Source of the DNA: Balanoglossus misakiensis
Taxonomy: Eukaryota > Hemichordata
NCBI GenBank assembly: GCA_040954595.2
Contig: CM082582.2
Coordinates: 4,774,001 to 4,838,000 of the forward strand
DNA length: 64,000 nucleotides
Reading direction: 5' to 3'
Below the pieces are notes generated by a model. That model did no database searches, was not told the DNA's origin, and worked only from the letters and a program-made list of their open reading frames with translations. Positions 26,801-39,550 of the stretch are shown one piece after another. Each line of letters starts with the position of its first letter. Position 1 is the stretch's first letter. The position numbers and the translations under genes were made by a program.

Positions 26801-29800
26801 TTTGTGCCTTGAAAATGATACCGGTGAACTTATACTTTCAATTCATACAAAGAAACTTAAGAAACTAAATCTGTTATCTTATCAAGAAAATTGTCATTAT
26901 ACATGTATATTGCTTAAAACATTTCTGTATTAGACATTGAAAATCGAAACTATTGATTATATGTAATCATACTGATATAAATATCAGGAGATAATCATAC
27001 TGATATCAATATCAGGAGATGGTTAACACTCACTATATAGAATAATTGAATGCTTACATTAATGACATCATTTCTATTCCCCAGGTAATATACGAGTATT
27101 CTGCCGGGTGAGACCACCCATCAAAGAAGATGGCGGAGGTCTTATGGCGAGAGTTGTTGTTACCTTTGATGTAGATGATGATGGTATTGTCTTAGTGACG
27201 AACAAAGGAAGAACCAATTCTTACGAAATTGACAAAGTATTTACACCGGAATCAAGCCAGGCAGAGGTGAGTGAGGTTGACTTTTGTCAAATTGTTATCA
27301 CAAAGAACATATTATGATGCATGAAGTGCTTAAAGTATAGAATACAGTATTCTTCCGAGGAATTTCTGTTTTACATAATAATAATGCAGTTATTAACTTT
27401 TTGTGCCAAACGGCAGTACTCTTTAAAGGGTGATGATCGTCTAATACATGTATGTGCATGTGCAAAACCAGAGACTCTGGTTACAAAAATTGTATACATT
27501 CAATGCCATAAGGCAGTGTGCTGTCCTAACAACAGGCAAGATGACAGCGATCATAATCTGTGTCGGAGATTGGGTGAAAAGAAGGGACAAAACTAAAGCT
27601 TACTTATACAGTGTGCATGAAAAATTGAAGGAAGCAAAGGCAGTCCACTATTTAAATGCATCAAACACAAAATTTGCAGAACATTTGGATTGGACGTACT
27701 GTTTTGTACGCATGAAATTACGCTCATGAGCATAAGACGATCGTCGGCCTTTAATTTAAACACTGCAGTAAAACTAACGAAACCATTCCATATCTCTGTA
27801 GGTGTTTGAAGAATGTAAGCACCTGGTGGTATCATGTGTTGATGGATACAATGTGTGTATCTTTGCATATGGACAGACCGGGTCTGGCAAGACATACACC
27901 ATGGAGGTGAGAGACTATCATTGATGTGTTAGCTGGCAGCCATTGCTGTGTACCATAATAAAAGATTGTTTCTCATCTCGTTTGATTCAACTTACGAATT
28001 GGTGGAAAAAACTTGGAGTCTATCTGAAAAAAATTGGTATACTTTGTGGACAGAGGACCTCTGCATTAGTAATTGCAAGAAATCATTCCAAATGTACTAG
28101 ATTATGTAAAGCCACCCAAAATAATATCAAATATTTGTCAGTGAAGAAAGAAAGATTGAAATGTGTCAGATAGGAGTATTAGGTACACAGCTGTCTTGTA
28201 TCGTGAACATCGAAGAGACCAGTCACTGTGTTGCCCTGAGAAGATTTCTTTTACTCTTTCTGTTGAATGGTGATATAATTTGTTATCAGTGAACTGATAA
28301 AATTCAGCAATGCCTACAGTACACATAGTCATTCTTTTTGGTGGACTCAAACACAGGTTTGCCGAGTTTTACTGATCCATAACAATGTTTTTTTTATACA
28401 ACCCAACAGGGACCACAAGATGACCTTGGTATCAACCAGAGGGCTTTACAGTTGCTCTTTGAAGAGAGAGAAGACCGAGAAAAGGAATGGGATTACACCA
28501 TTACTGTCAGCATCATGGAGATTTACAATGAAATGCTCAGGTAATCATGTTTGTATAATGTCTTGAAAAAGAAAAAAACGTGTTGTGATTTTACAGAGAG
28601 TGGGATGAAACAATACACCCAACTGTACAGGTGTTTAGTATGAAGGAATAGAACTTTGATTTCAAATTCTTTTTTTGTTCTGTCTATCAAATACTGTTTC
28701 TTAATGACTTGAAGTATTCAGAAGATAGCGAGAAGTCTGGTCACAATTGCAGTGCATAGCGCCCTCTGTCACCTGAAAATAAAAAACTGTCGAAAGATGT
28801 TATTCATTCTCCTCCTTGAAGTTGTTTGCTGTTGACAACAGCTATTTAAACAAAACATAAAGGGCTAAAACTTATCAGTAATCATCTTTCATTTCATTTC
28901 ATATCCAGAGATTTATTGAGTAATGATCCGACGTACAAAATGGACATCAAGATGAACCAAGATGGTGGATTGTATGTGCCAGGTTTAACATGTCATGAAG
29001 TGGAAACAGTGGATGAAGTCAACCAGGTCAGATTAATATTTTGTTATTTCACATGAAAGGAATTCGGAACTACGTGTAAATGATTTTATTTTCATTTTTC
29101 ATATATATATATATTATTAATTTCCAAAATGTCACTCTCATTTTTTGATAATTAATTGATGTCGTTGTTTCCAGGTTCTGAATCTTGCTAGGGTGAACAG
29201 AGCCACAGCATCCACAAATATGAATGAACACAGTTCAAGATCTCATGCACTGTTGTGTATTACAGTGAAGGGGATTAATAAAACCACAGGCTATAGAACC
29301 ATTGGTAGGTTTCCCAGCTTTTGCTGATGTCGTTTCAATTGTTTGATTCAGGGCTAAGTATTTTGGCCAGTTATCACTCTGTCTCTGTTACATGTATTTA
29401 ATATTCATTCACTTCAATATTACAATACATTTGGAAAAAAATGTACATACATACAAAGTTTGTCTAAGTGGGTAGTTAAACGTTTACTACTCAAGTTTAG
29501 CCTCAAATCAAACTTTGAATAAATGCACCAAGAATACAGATTGCTGCAGGATTGACCTACATGTATTACATTATAGAACATATGCTTTTTTCGAATCATT
29601 TACACATTTCACTCCAACGGTTTTATCAGACAATAAATATAGATTACCACTTTAAAAAAGTAAATACATGTAATGAGGGAGAACTGACAAACAGAAAACA
29701 TACAATTACAAAATCTTGATTTTGATGCTATATTGTGATTTTCTCGACAGGGAGATTGAATTTAGTCGACTTGGCTGGATCGGAGAGGGTCAGTAAATCT

Positions 29801-32268
29801 GGTGCTGATGGCACCAGATTGAAAGAAGCACAGAATATCAACAAATCGTTGTCCTCACTCGGTGATGTCATCCACGCTTTGCGGAATAAACAAGGACACA
29901 TCCCGTACCGGAATTCAAAACTGACGTACTTACTGCAGGATTCCCTTGGTAAGCTTTGATATACAGTCAAACCTGTTTATAGTGGCCAGTCAAGGGACTT
30001 CCTAAGCTGGCCTTTATAGATAGGTGGCCTTTATAGAGGTTAGAGGTTAATTAATACACATATGTACATGTATGTGACACTGATTGTTGTATGGCATAAT
30101 CACAGCATAGTTCAAAAAAGGTCCAGAACAACTTCGCCTTCCAAAGCAACATGCTGGGATGAGTGTGATCATCACATCAGAATCTCTTACCCATGTTGAC
30201 ATTGACTGTGTTTATCCCAGGTGGTGACAGTAAGACGTTAATGGTCGTGCAGGTGTCGCCGGTCGAGAAGAACTGCGGAGAAACCACGTCCAGTCTCAGC
30301 TTTGCACAAAGAGTGCGCAGCGTGGAACTTGGCATGGCGTCCAAGAAGACGGAAAACTCAGAAATCGCCAATCTGAAGGACAGACTGGCGCAGTATGAGG
30401 TAAACGACAACACAAGGCCCCTCAATAAAATATAACAGCATGGAAGATGTCTCATTAGTATGCATAGACCATGGCCGCAGCTGCAGGTGGCAGTAGTTTA
30501 GTGGCAGTCTTTACATGATGTAGTTGTCATCTTCTTTCAAGTCTTCAAAAACTTGAAGAATTAACCAATCAGCAGTTGCATGATTGCTTTTTAGCATTCA
30601 AGTTGCAAATAGCATAATTAGTTTACATCTAAGCAATCCTAACCAGATAGATTACTAAAAGGGAATTGGTAGTCCCCCATGCTTGAATCACCAGCTGAAA
30701 ACAAAGCCAACTGACAAAAAACTAAAACAACACATGCATCTCATACACAGTTTTACTAACACTTGTGATACATGCTATTATCCCCAAATCATAATTATAT
30801 CACCATATGCACTCTTTCTTTTTGTTGTATTTCTTAATTTCTTTTGCATGTTTCTCTCCAAACATAAATGCATGTAATGATGTATTTCATAATCTCTCTT
30901 GTCGTTAAAGTATCATTTTCTTGACCTTGTACTTTGTTGGTGAGACGTACAGTGTCTATATCTGTTCAAATTCTTTCTTTCTGTTTTCTTTTCATAATTT
31001 CTTATTTCAAGTTGTCTCCAATTGAGGAATGAAGTCACAGTTACTTCCCTGGTATGCACTGTCTTTCCTTGATTTCCATCATTTGTCTCCTTTTTGCACT
31101 TTCTTCTGTGTTATTTTGTTTCTATGCCTATACATACCACCGTGCCACATAAGACAGTCAAAACACACTCTAGCACCATACATGTACATCTCGGGGACAA
31201 TGTTTGTAAGCACGCAGGTCTCTGTCAGTGTACGAAATAAAGCCTGTCCGACAGTCCGAGACTGGTTGTTTTTCTGTAGGACTGGTAAAAATTAAATGTT
31301 ACCAGTCCGACAGACAGGTTGAATTTAGCATGGGAGTTAACCAATTGTATCATGGCATCTTTTAGACTTTCCCCAGTTCATGTATTGCAAATAAAAGAAA
31401 CAATGATGTAAAAGCTTGAAAATTATCAAATCAAAGTTATGTAAAGAGAAAGATGATTCCATCCCATCTTCAATTGTTCACAGATAAGGTAAAAGCTTCT
31501 CAGTTGTATTTGATTACATTTAATTTTAAGGCATAATATCAGGACTGGTAAGTTTTTGGCAGGACTGGCAACTTTTTGAAGTTGCCAGTCCTGGTGACTG
31601 GTTGATATTTCCTATGAATTTCGAACACTGTCTCTGTCTGTGTTCAAATATATTACCAGGTACTTTACAAGCTCTCTCCAAAAATCTGCATGTCAGTTTT
31701 CCACACATAATTTAAAAAAAATCTTTGATGTACTTTGAAAATTTGGTACATCAGTGTGTACCCTTGTATTAAATCCTAGTCTTTAGCATACATGCACACA
31801 CCCACCACCAGTCCTAATTCCCACTGTTCATAACATATACACACATGCACAAATACATGTGACACTCCCACCATTACTGCCACGTACACACATGCACCCT
31901 AACATACATATAACCAAACGCACACATACATACATGAACACACGTACCAATATCAATGTACACATGCACAGACATACACATACCTCTACTCCACCGTCAC
32001 AAATACCGGGGTAATTAGAGCAATTCAAACTTTTTGACTTGCTAATAAGCAATATCAAAATCTAATTCAAATTGATTGAGATGAAAAGTTTTCAGGTGTG
32101 TATAGTAAGTATAGAGAAAGTTTGTAAATGAAAGTATAAACTCTTGCTAATCAAATGGTATTTCTCTCTCTGTGATAGGATGTGTCGTCGCTAAGCAACA
32201 ACACACCAGTCAAGAACAACAGAAGCACTCCCAACAAATCCACGCCAAGAAGTGCTTACAGGAAGTAA
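14850..32268 (+). CDS. KIFC3: C-terminal motor kinesin-14, KIFC3-like
   Basis: Coding exons: 14850-14937, 22124-22195, 22503-22591, 23051-23243, 23730-23974, 24488-24637, 24763-24984, 25416-25595, 26076-26354, 26518-26629, 27085-27266, 27802-27906, 28410-28540, 28909-29026, 29175-29304, 29751-29948, 30221-30399, 32179-32268. All phases agree and give 920 aa. Kinesin-14s walk to microtubule minus ends; mammalian KIFC3 acts in Golgi positioning, adherens junctions and apical transport. Residues 1-60 are polar with an acidic patch ([12 protein letters not shown]), and about 60-540 are predicted coiled coil. The neck and motor start near 540 ([12 protein letters not shown]). The P-loop GQTGSGKT is at 628-635, switch I NEHSSRSH at 739-746 and switch II DLAGSE at 772-777. 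The stretch before the motor ([11 protein letters not shown]...[13 protein letters not shown]) is typical of KIFC3. A short basic Ser/Thr-rich tail follows the motor. The start is the first Met in an exon whose acceptor ends at 14819; the frame is open back to that acceptor, so translation could begin in an earlier exon. Confidence 0.93.
14938..22123. other. Large first coding intron of the KIFC3-like gene
   Basis: About 7.2 kb of AT-rich DNA between the first two recognised coding exons. It contains many TACATGTA-like words and a C run (20271-20293). No ORF here looks like a coding exon and no transposon ends were recognised. Confidence 0.6.
20271..20293. repeat. Poly(C) run followed by an A run
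   Basis: 23 consecutive C, then TC and nine A. The length is likely to be uncertain in the assembly. Confidence 0.9.
24362..24432. repeat. 71-bp hairpin in a KIFC3-like intron
   Basis: The left arm AGAGTTAAAAAACTCGCC continues to AAAATGAATAA. The right arm is its reverse complement except for one or two single-base gaps, and the loop is about 13 bases. It ends 55 bp before the exon at 24488 and could form a stable stem in the pre-mRNA. Confidence 0.75.
26965..27020. repeat. 28-bp tandem duplication
   Basis: AATCATACTGATATAAATAT plus eight more bases is repeated twice with one difference (A/C). It lies 64 bp upstream of the first motor-domain exon. Confidence 0.85.
27427..27750. mobile_element. 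TTAA-flanked MITE, family 1, copy B
   Basis: The ends AGGGTGATGATCGTC and (reverse-complemented) AGGCCGACGATCGTC are flanked by intact TTAA at 27423-27426 and 27751-27754. At 324 bp it shares most of its length with copy A at 1528-1855, including the block around ATCTGTGTCGGAGAT. It sits in the KIFC3-like intron, only about 50 bp before the exon carrying the ATP-binding P-loop. Confidence 0.8.
29961..30047. repeat. Probable dispersed repeat fragment with duplicated GGCCTTTATAGA
   Basis: After TACAGTCAAACCTGTTTATA come two copies of TGGCCTTTATAGA separated by about a dozen bases. The wording resembles end fragments of interspersed elements, but I cannot name the family. It lies in a KIFC3-like intron. 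Confidence 0.4.
31239..31322. repeat. Hairpin 1 of a GGACTGG-type pair
   Basis: An inner stem (GGACTGGTAA with its complement) sits inside an outer imperfect stem (CCTGTC...GACAGG). It lies in the last KIFC3-like intron and shares the GGACTGG core with the hairpin at 31536-31611. Confidence 0.6.
31536..31611. repeat. Hairpin 2 of a GGACTGG-type pair
   Basis: A perfect 14-bp inner stem, AGGACTGGCAACTT with its complement around TTTG (31561-31592), sits inside an outer AATATCA...TGATATT stem. It is related to the hairpin about 220 bp upstream in the same intron. Confidence 0.65.
31790..31985. repeat. CA-rich degenerate microsatellite
   Basis: Interspersed CACACA, ACACATGCAC and ATACATAC words span about 195 bp in the last KIFC3-like intron. 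Confidence 0.7.
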
Positions 32269-34088
32269 CCCACTGGCACTCCCAACATTCTATGTACTTC
32301 ACTGCAGTCTGTACACATTTGATTAACATGTCACAAATCATGACATTTTAACTTAAAATTCATTGTTGACCGGAGACAGTACTTTATCAATAGTACAATG
32401 TATTTTGAAATTTGACTTCATTATTTGCAGAACTTAATCATACACGTTTAGATTTTTAAATCCATAATATTTATCTTTCAGTAGAAAAACATATGTCGTC
32501 CAATGCAATAGTGAGGTCTCCATTCGTAAAGACTATTTCCCAGGGATTGTATGTTACCATGATAAATTTTAGAGTACTGGTGTATTTTTGACAGTTATGT
32601 CATCTTATATGATTTCACTGCCATAATTTATTCTGGGATTTGAATCTTTATTTCTGACTGACAGGGTTTATGTGTCACCACTTTGGTGAATATCTCAGAA
32701 ACAACTTCTGAAAGAGAATTTTTTTACGACATTTTTGGTAGTCTGCCGTAATCGACATGAAAATCATCCATTTTTTTGTTTTTCATGAATGCAAAGTACA
32801 TACATGTTAAACCTACATGTATGTATTTAGTGACCAAATTGAATGTTCAGGGAACTAAATGATCTAAATGACTGTGTTTGGAAAGAATTACCGGTATTAA
32901 ACTGAATATTATGGACTGATATTCTGACTGCCAGTTCACATTGGCTACTGCCTACAAAGTGAAAGTTGTATGTCGAATTTGATCGTCCATCATGTATTCT
33001 CTGTTATTCTGACACCTTTATATCTGTCATATTCAATTTCATTTCAAGTCTCCTCCGTCAAAATGTTAGATGAGGTAATAGCTTGTGGGGGGGGGGGGGG
33101 GGGGGTACAGAGGGGTGACTTTTTGTGTTGGCTCAGGGAAGTTGAAGAATCAGAACGGTTCTTCACTTGTTTGCAGATAAATCAGTTATTGTTTCGGATG
33201 GTTAAAGAATGTTTGATCCAGGAATGTACGAAAGTGTGGTTTGGACTGGGAGAGAATTTGTCCTTCACAATTATGTATTTGTAATTGAAAATATCCATAC
33301 AAGAGACTTTGGATCTGTGAATAGTTGAACTCGGATGGGGGATTTTTATGAGCAATTTAAGGAGTCAATTTGTTTTCCAAGTTCTTAACTAGAGAGACTT
33401 GGCAAGCAGTGAACAACTCCACGTTTTGGGACCATAAAGAAAACTTTGATCAACTCTTGCATTTTCTAAAACTTTCACTGTTCAACATTGGGTGGGGGGA
33501 TAATTCTTTTAGAAGGCAAGTAGCACTGATATTTAACTTTAATGGAAAAAAAATTATATAATTATATTGATATATTCCTAATGCTGAATGATGTACATTA
33601 TGTTAGGATTCATTCAATCTTAGTATGAGGTTATATCTGAGACTGATGAAAGATCCGTTGTTCAAAAGGGTGAATGACAGATCTTTCAGTCGAGTATTGT
33701 CTTAATGTTTACCATTTTGAATGGTACTCATTATGATATCTGCACAGTTTATATTCATCTCTGAGAATCAAAAAATGAGTTTTTGAGTTATGACAAAAGA
33801 GTCATACCTCAAAGGAAATCCAATGATATGTATCATAAATGGATATTGGAATGGTTTTGCAAAGTAGCAAATTTACCCCGAAAACATGGGTTACGAAATT
33901 GTGATAAAATAAGATGTGTGTTGTCAGGTTGTGGTATTTTTGAATGAGTGCAGGTGATGGATATTTGTTACTGTTGAAATGCAACTGCTAGTTACTATGA
34001 TACATTGAACTCGGGTGGTATTGTTTCATTGTCCGAACTGAGTTTGTACAATGTTTGAGCACGTGTTATGGCCGAAAAGGGATATTAA
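32269..34088 (+). other. KIFC3-like 3' UTR and downstream flank
   Basis: No further exon is supported after the stop at 32266-32268. The stretch is AT-rich and carries a 19-base G run at 33087-33105. A consensus AATAAA lies at 34827-34832, beyond the foldback transposon; whether it ends this transcript is unknown. Confidence 0.4.
33087..33105. repeat. Poly(G) run
   Basis: 19 consecutive G downstream of the KIFC3-like gene. Confidence 0.9.
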
Positions 34089-34708
34089 AGGGGAAATCCG
34101 CTGTAGCTGATTTCTACATAATTTGGTAGCTTTGATGTCTCTCTTTCAGAAAAAAACATATTCGCCATGTATATGTCACGCGGTTTTTTACAAAATCTAG
34201 GGAAAGTTGGCAGAATTTCCAATATGGCGTTTACTGTAATTTGAATCATGGGAAAAAAAGCGCCAGGAGCAACTTCCGCCCACCATGGTGTGGGTGATAC
34301 CATTCTCCGATTGGTGTCACTGGGCGACAGACAAGGCGTATTTTCATAGCTATTGTTTGTTCTTTGCATCAGTTGATAAACAATCGTCAGCAAAGTCGAA
34401 AATTTGTCATCTATTGACAGTTTTCATGAGCTATAACCCATGAAAAATATGCAAATACGCTTAGCTTGTGACACAGTGACACCAATCGGAAAATGGTATC
34501 ACCCACACCAAGGTGGGCGGAAGTTGGTCCGGGCGCTTTTTTTCCCATGATTCAAATTACAGTAAACGCCATATTGGAAATTCTGCCAACTTTCCCTAGA
34601 TTTTGTAAAAAAATCGGGCGACTTATACATGGCGAATATGTTTTTTTCTGAAAGAGAGACATCAAAGCTACCAAATTATGTAGAAATCAGCTACAGCGGA
34701 TTTCCCCT
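34089..34708. mobile_element. TTAA-flanked foldback transposon, family 2
   Basis: The element starts AGGGGAAATCCGCTGTAGCT and ends in its reverse complement. The arms are about 260 bp (34089-34350 and about 34440-34708) and nearly identical, with only scattered substitutions and small gaps. A central unique part of about 90 bp separates them. TTAA flanks both ends (34085-34088 and 34709-34712). There is no transposase ORF. It is intergenic, 1.8 kb after the KIFC3-like stop. High arm identity suggests a recent insertion or ongoing arm conversion. Confidence 0.85.
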
Positions 34709-37700
34709 TTAAGTAGAAGTACAGGGACACATGAGCAGTGGCCACTCAAGCTAGGGTGACCCAAGTGTTTATGGTTTCATCACGGCACCATTGTAACAAT
34801 ACGCACACTTGCATTTGTTTACTGTAAATAAACTGACTACCCCATTGAAACGAACAAATATAAATATGCTGATCGATACCAAAGGATTACCAAGCGAAGT
34901 TATTTGCCCCGATACTTAGGACTTTGTCCCCAGATGACTTCGTGCACACACTTTTATTGGCTATATCTCATAAAGTACATGCCTGAGTAAAAAATATATT
35001 TAAATTATTCTTCTAATTAATCTCAAAAAGTTCATTATAACGATACTGTAGCTTTACTGGTAATATGTAGTCTTTTCAGGATAAATTCTTAATATCGTAG
35101 GTCAGATTGTATGAATGACTTATAAGTGAATAGAAATGTATCAAATATCCCGATGAATTGACCCTAGCCAAGTAATTAATTAATTGATGGGAATATGTTA
35201 GTTGACATCTCAAATGATTTGCAATTCTAATTAATTTGATTGGCAAATGAGTGGGATGGTGTGAGGTCTGGGCCATTGCATGCATTAAACTTGCCATGCA
35301 ATGTGAGTGTGGTTGTAACGGTAGCTATAATTGCAAGTTCTCTTCTTTGATAAAAAATATTTTCTCAAATACTAAATACTAAATTATGACTATGAATTTA
35401 TCTAAATTGCATGTTTTACAAGTTTTCTATGCATGAATAATAATATTTACCCCATTCTCCAGCATGGTTTGGTCCAGCACCATTGTTATCTAGGGTAATT
35501 TTACATATCTATTAGGGAAATGGGAAGATCAAGGTTGATGGTTGAAGTACAATGTATTACAAAGCAAAATTTACAGCAAAACTTAGTTTGCATGAAGTGT
35601 TACATTTTCTGAATGAAAACAAGTGAGTTTTTAATGAATGTTATTTTGGGTGTATTTATGATATGTGGTGTGGTGTGGTCTAATATAAATATTATATCAA
35701 TTTTGCATGTTCCACAATTTTTTTTCTCTTTGTTTAAAATTTCATGTCACATCTCAATGTTTACCATTCTAACCAGTTCACATGTGTAGTATCATGAATT
35801 TCTAATAGTCTTCTAATTTGATAGTAAAAATTAACAACTCGCAACTAAAAACTCCACAAATTATGACATTGTTATTTGTACTTGTACTTTGCATGTATGT
35901 GAGCCACCATTCACAGCACAGCGAAACCTGTAATGTTCCAATTAGCCTATAAAGAAGTGTGGTGAAAATTTGCATGTTAACGTGAAACCAGGTGACACTA
36001 TGTTAAGGTGTTGCTAAATTGTGTACAAATATGGATATTTTTATAATCACTGCCATTTGTCTTATACCTATCAACTCAAACCGTTTTGCACATTGCCATC
36101 CACTATGTTGGTATTATGGTATTTTTCTATGAATCAGAAAATCACTTTTATATAATAGATATATTTGTATTTTCCAGTACTGTGTCTTCCCTTTGTCAAA
36201 TGTATGTACTAGTGGATCATGTTATTGATCTAAAGGCACTATGCTGCTTACAGCAATTGTATATAGCGTCTTGGCTTGGAGTTAGTCTTTGATGACACCT
36301 GTGTTTGGAGTCTGTATTTTGTACTCTTTGAAATCAAAAGCTGCCAAATGATAGCAGTACTGTACATTCAAAACATGTCATTTGTATTTGACCTAAATTG
36401 TCTTAATTGCCTGTTCACAATCACGTGAACAACAATACGCCATTTGTAAACCTCCAAGCCATAGCTTCTCTCTACTTTAGTGTGATTATCGATGAATTAC
36501 TATTTGATTTGTTTTCTTCCATGTCGTGTTGATAACGTACTAGGCCTGTGCATGTATTGAAAGATCAGGGATTGGAGTGAATCTTATGTTGTTTAATAGA
36601 AAAGTGAACAGTTGCACTAGATCCACAGTTGTCGGTGATTTCATCGTTGTTTTTTGCTTAATAGATGCACACTGTGCAAAAGCAAACCATAGGTTTCAGT
36701 CTTTTGCTTAATAATTAGTACTGGTAATATACTGAAGTGTGTACCATCACATATCACTTGACAAGTAGCAGTGTTGAGTTGTGTAGCAAGGTGGTAGACC
36801 TAGTCTATTTACCATGCATGATTGCATATTCTAAAACTTGTGACTTGAGTAAAGTAGGGCTGTCGTGGCACACTTTCTCTTTCTTTATACATGCAAACAT
36901 TCTCTTCTGATCTTGTAACAGCAAACTGCCTGTGTCTTTTGTCAACATTGTTTTTACTGGCAAGATGCTGTATTGTACTTAGATATCTTTCAGTACTTAT
37001 GTGTAGGCTGCTCCTGTTTTCACTGGATGTATTGTAAGTTATAAGATCTGAGAGAACACAAAAAATTGTAGAAAGCAAATTGAGTGATAGAGATGTTTCA
37101 TCTTGGGCTAACAGTGAACATGTCTTTCCAATACATGTTGGACATTGTCGCTGTAACCTGAAATGTGACTGAGAAGCTTGTATACATATGATGCATATGT
37201 AGAATGGTTAGGTAGGTGTGTAATACACTAAATGATAATTGATGCTTAGTTGCCATGAAGGAGCTTTATATATAGTGGTGAGGGCAGTCTCAGAGTTCAT
37301 CTTGCAGTGATCACTGCCTCTCCACAGTTGTATACTGTGGTGTTGCATCATACATTGTAACTTTTTATAGGCAGTCTCCACAACAAAATCATACTTTGCC
37401 TTTAAACATACAGTCTATCTCTAGCAACTCGATTTTCTAAAATCCCTGATAGGATTTTAGTCCATCACAGCATAATTTGCTGTGATGTTCTCATCATTTT
37501 TCTTAAACTAGTTTCTTTTCAGTGTCGCATTCCAGCTGAAGGAGTTACCTTTACACTGGAGTGTTGAGAGATAGACGTACAATGCAGATTACTACAATGG
37601 TGTAGTATTTAAGTACAGGCATTGTCTGTGTCAGTCAATTCTCATGTACAGCTAATGTTCTAACACCTTGATGTCAGCAAAACAAAAGTGAGTTGAAGGG

Positions 37701-38564
37701 AGAGTACAATGCGTTGCATAATATGACATGTAATAAGCTGCTTATAAGGTTTTTGAATTAAGAACAGCTTAGAAAAGGTGTATTTCAGGTATTTGAAATA
37801 GTTGTGGGGTTTGATCATGCACGGAGGTCAAAAGACATACATAGTGAAAATTTTGGATTGGAAAATTTCACTTTAACAGAAGGGATGCATATACATACAC
37901 ATGACCAAAATGATGATTTCAACTGCACTTGTACATCATAGTGAATAGCATATGTCATACATGCATGTGTGTATCTTACAAGGGTAACATATTCAGTTGT
38001 GTGTGTATATAGACCAAGGACGTGTTCCTCTTTGAGTGACATCTGCTGACACAAGTCAACCACGTATCATACTGAACATTGATACCTATTTAATATATAT
38101 TTTCCAAAATTGTCCTCTGATTGAAAATTTTCTTGGTGAGGCCTCGTCCAATGATGTCATCCCCAACTATGTCCATTTCTTGTCATAGAATTGTATTTAC
38201 ATGTGCTTCTTTTGGAAGTCTCACTACCTGAAATATAATCGCTTGTCGGTAATTATCCCAAGATGTACACAAGAGATCATCACAAAGGGTTGACTCGATG
38301 TTCAATATCGCACAAATCTACAACTATGAAATTGTGCAACTGAAATGATTTCGACTTGACAGGTGAAGTGTTTTTTTTCAATGAAAAGAATGAAACAAGC
38401 ACATCTAATTCTTTATGTATAGAATGCTAAATTTAGACACACCAGTAGCTAAATCACCTGATATACAGATACTGTAACTGTCAGCCACATTGATTATATT
38501 AATAAAAAGAAAATTTCTTTGTCCAAAATACATGAGAATATAAATTAAAAAGAATTACACTTTG

Positions 38565-38584
38565 CCCCCCCCCCCCCCCCCCCC
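38565..38584. repeat. Poly(C) run
   Basis: 20 consecutive C in intergenic DNA. Confidence 0.9.
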
Positions 38585-39526
38585 TCCCCATTACCAAGTG
38601 ATATGCCGTTTCAGGTGGTGAGATTTCAACAGGCAGAAAACCAGCTTTATTACCATTTCACCATAAAGTACATGTGTCAGTAACAGATCTTTTATTACAG
38701 TACCAAGACATTTCAGAAGAAATATCCCAAGAGTTAAAAAAAAAAAACAGAATTCCATCCATTTACATAATGTAGTGTTTTGTCAAACTTGTCATTCTCA
38801 AATATAGTACTTTCTTACCTGGAACTTGTACCGCAATTCAGTGGCCTTAAATTGCATTAAATCAGAATGCTAGATTAGATATAGATAAGGACTCTTGTGT
38901 TTTTTATTTGCCATCTTCTGTGACCTCAGCATGACCTCAGATTCTGCTACACAATTGCCAGGATTGGCACTTTCATCATCCCAGTGTCTTTTTCTTGATG
39001 GCTATTCTTTTTTGTTCTGAGAAGTTTTAATTATTAAAGTGAGCAATTCAATGCAAACATTTTTAGCATACTATTATTTGAGGTTATTTACCAAACAAAT
39101 GGACTCATGGCAACAAAAATGCCAGGAATTGAGATCATGCGTGGCAAGGGTCGTGTAAAAGCCCGGGGTCCAAAGACAAGACAACATGTTTTTTTAGTCT
39201 GAAGGCACACGTACCATGCCCACCTGTTGATATGTTACATATGTCAATACAAGGGGTATGTTGAGAATCTTTCGAAGTTGCCTCAGGTCAATGACCTTGC
39301 AATAGATCTTGTGAAGAGCCTCAGACTATAACAGAGTGAGCTGAGGTAAACTTCGAAGTGGCCCTTTCACCGATTTCACGGCTTCTGTTGTTCTCTAGGA
39401 TATTTCCGTGCAGACCACCGAAACCCAACGTATGCATGTATGTCAATCATGGCATATTGCTGTCACGTTGTAAGACAAAAATATACTGCTCTATTTTAAA
39501 CTCTTAAAGCTGATACTCAGATCCGT

Positions 39527-39550
39527 AATATATATAGGCCTATATATATT
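39527..39550. repeat. 24-bp perfect AT-rich palindrome
   Basis: AATATATATAGG is followed directly by its reverse complement, with a GGCC centre. Confidence 0.85.
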
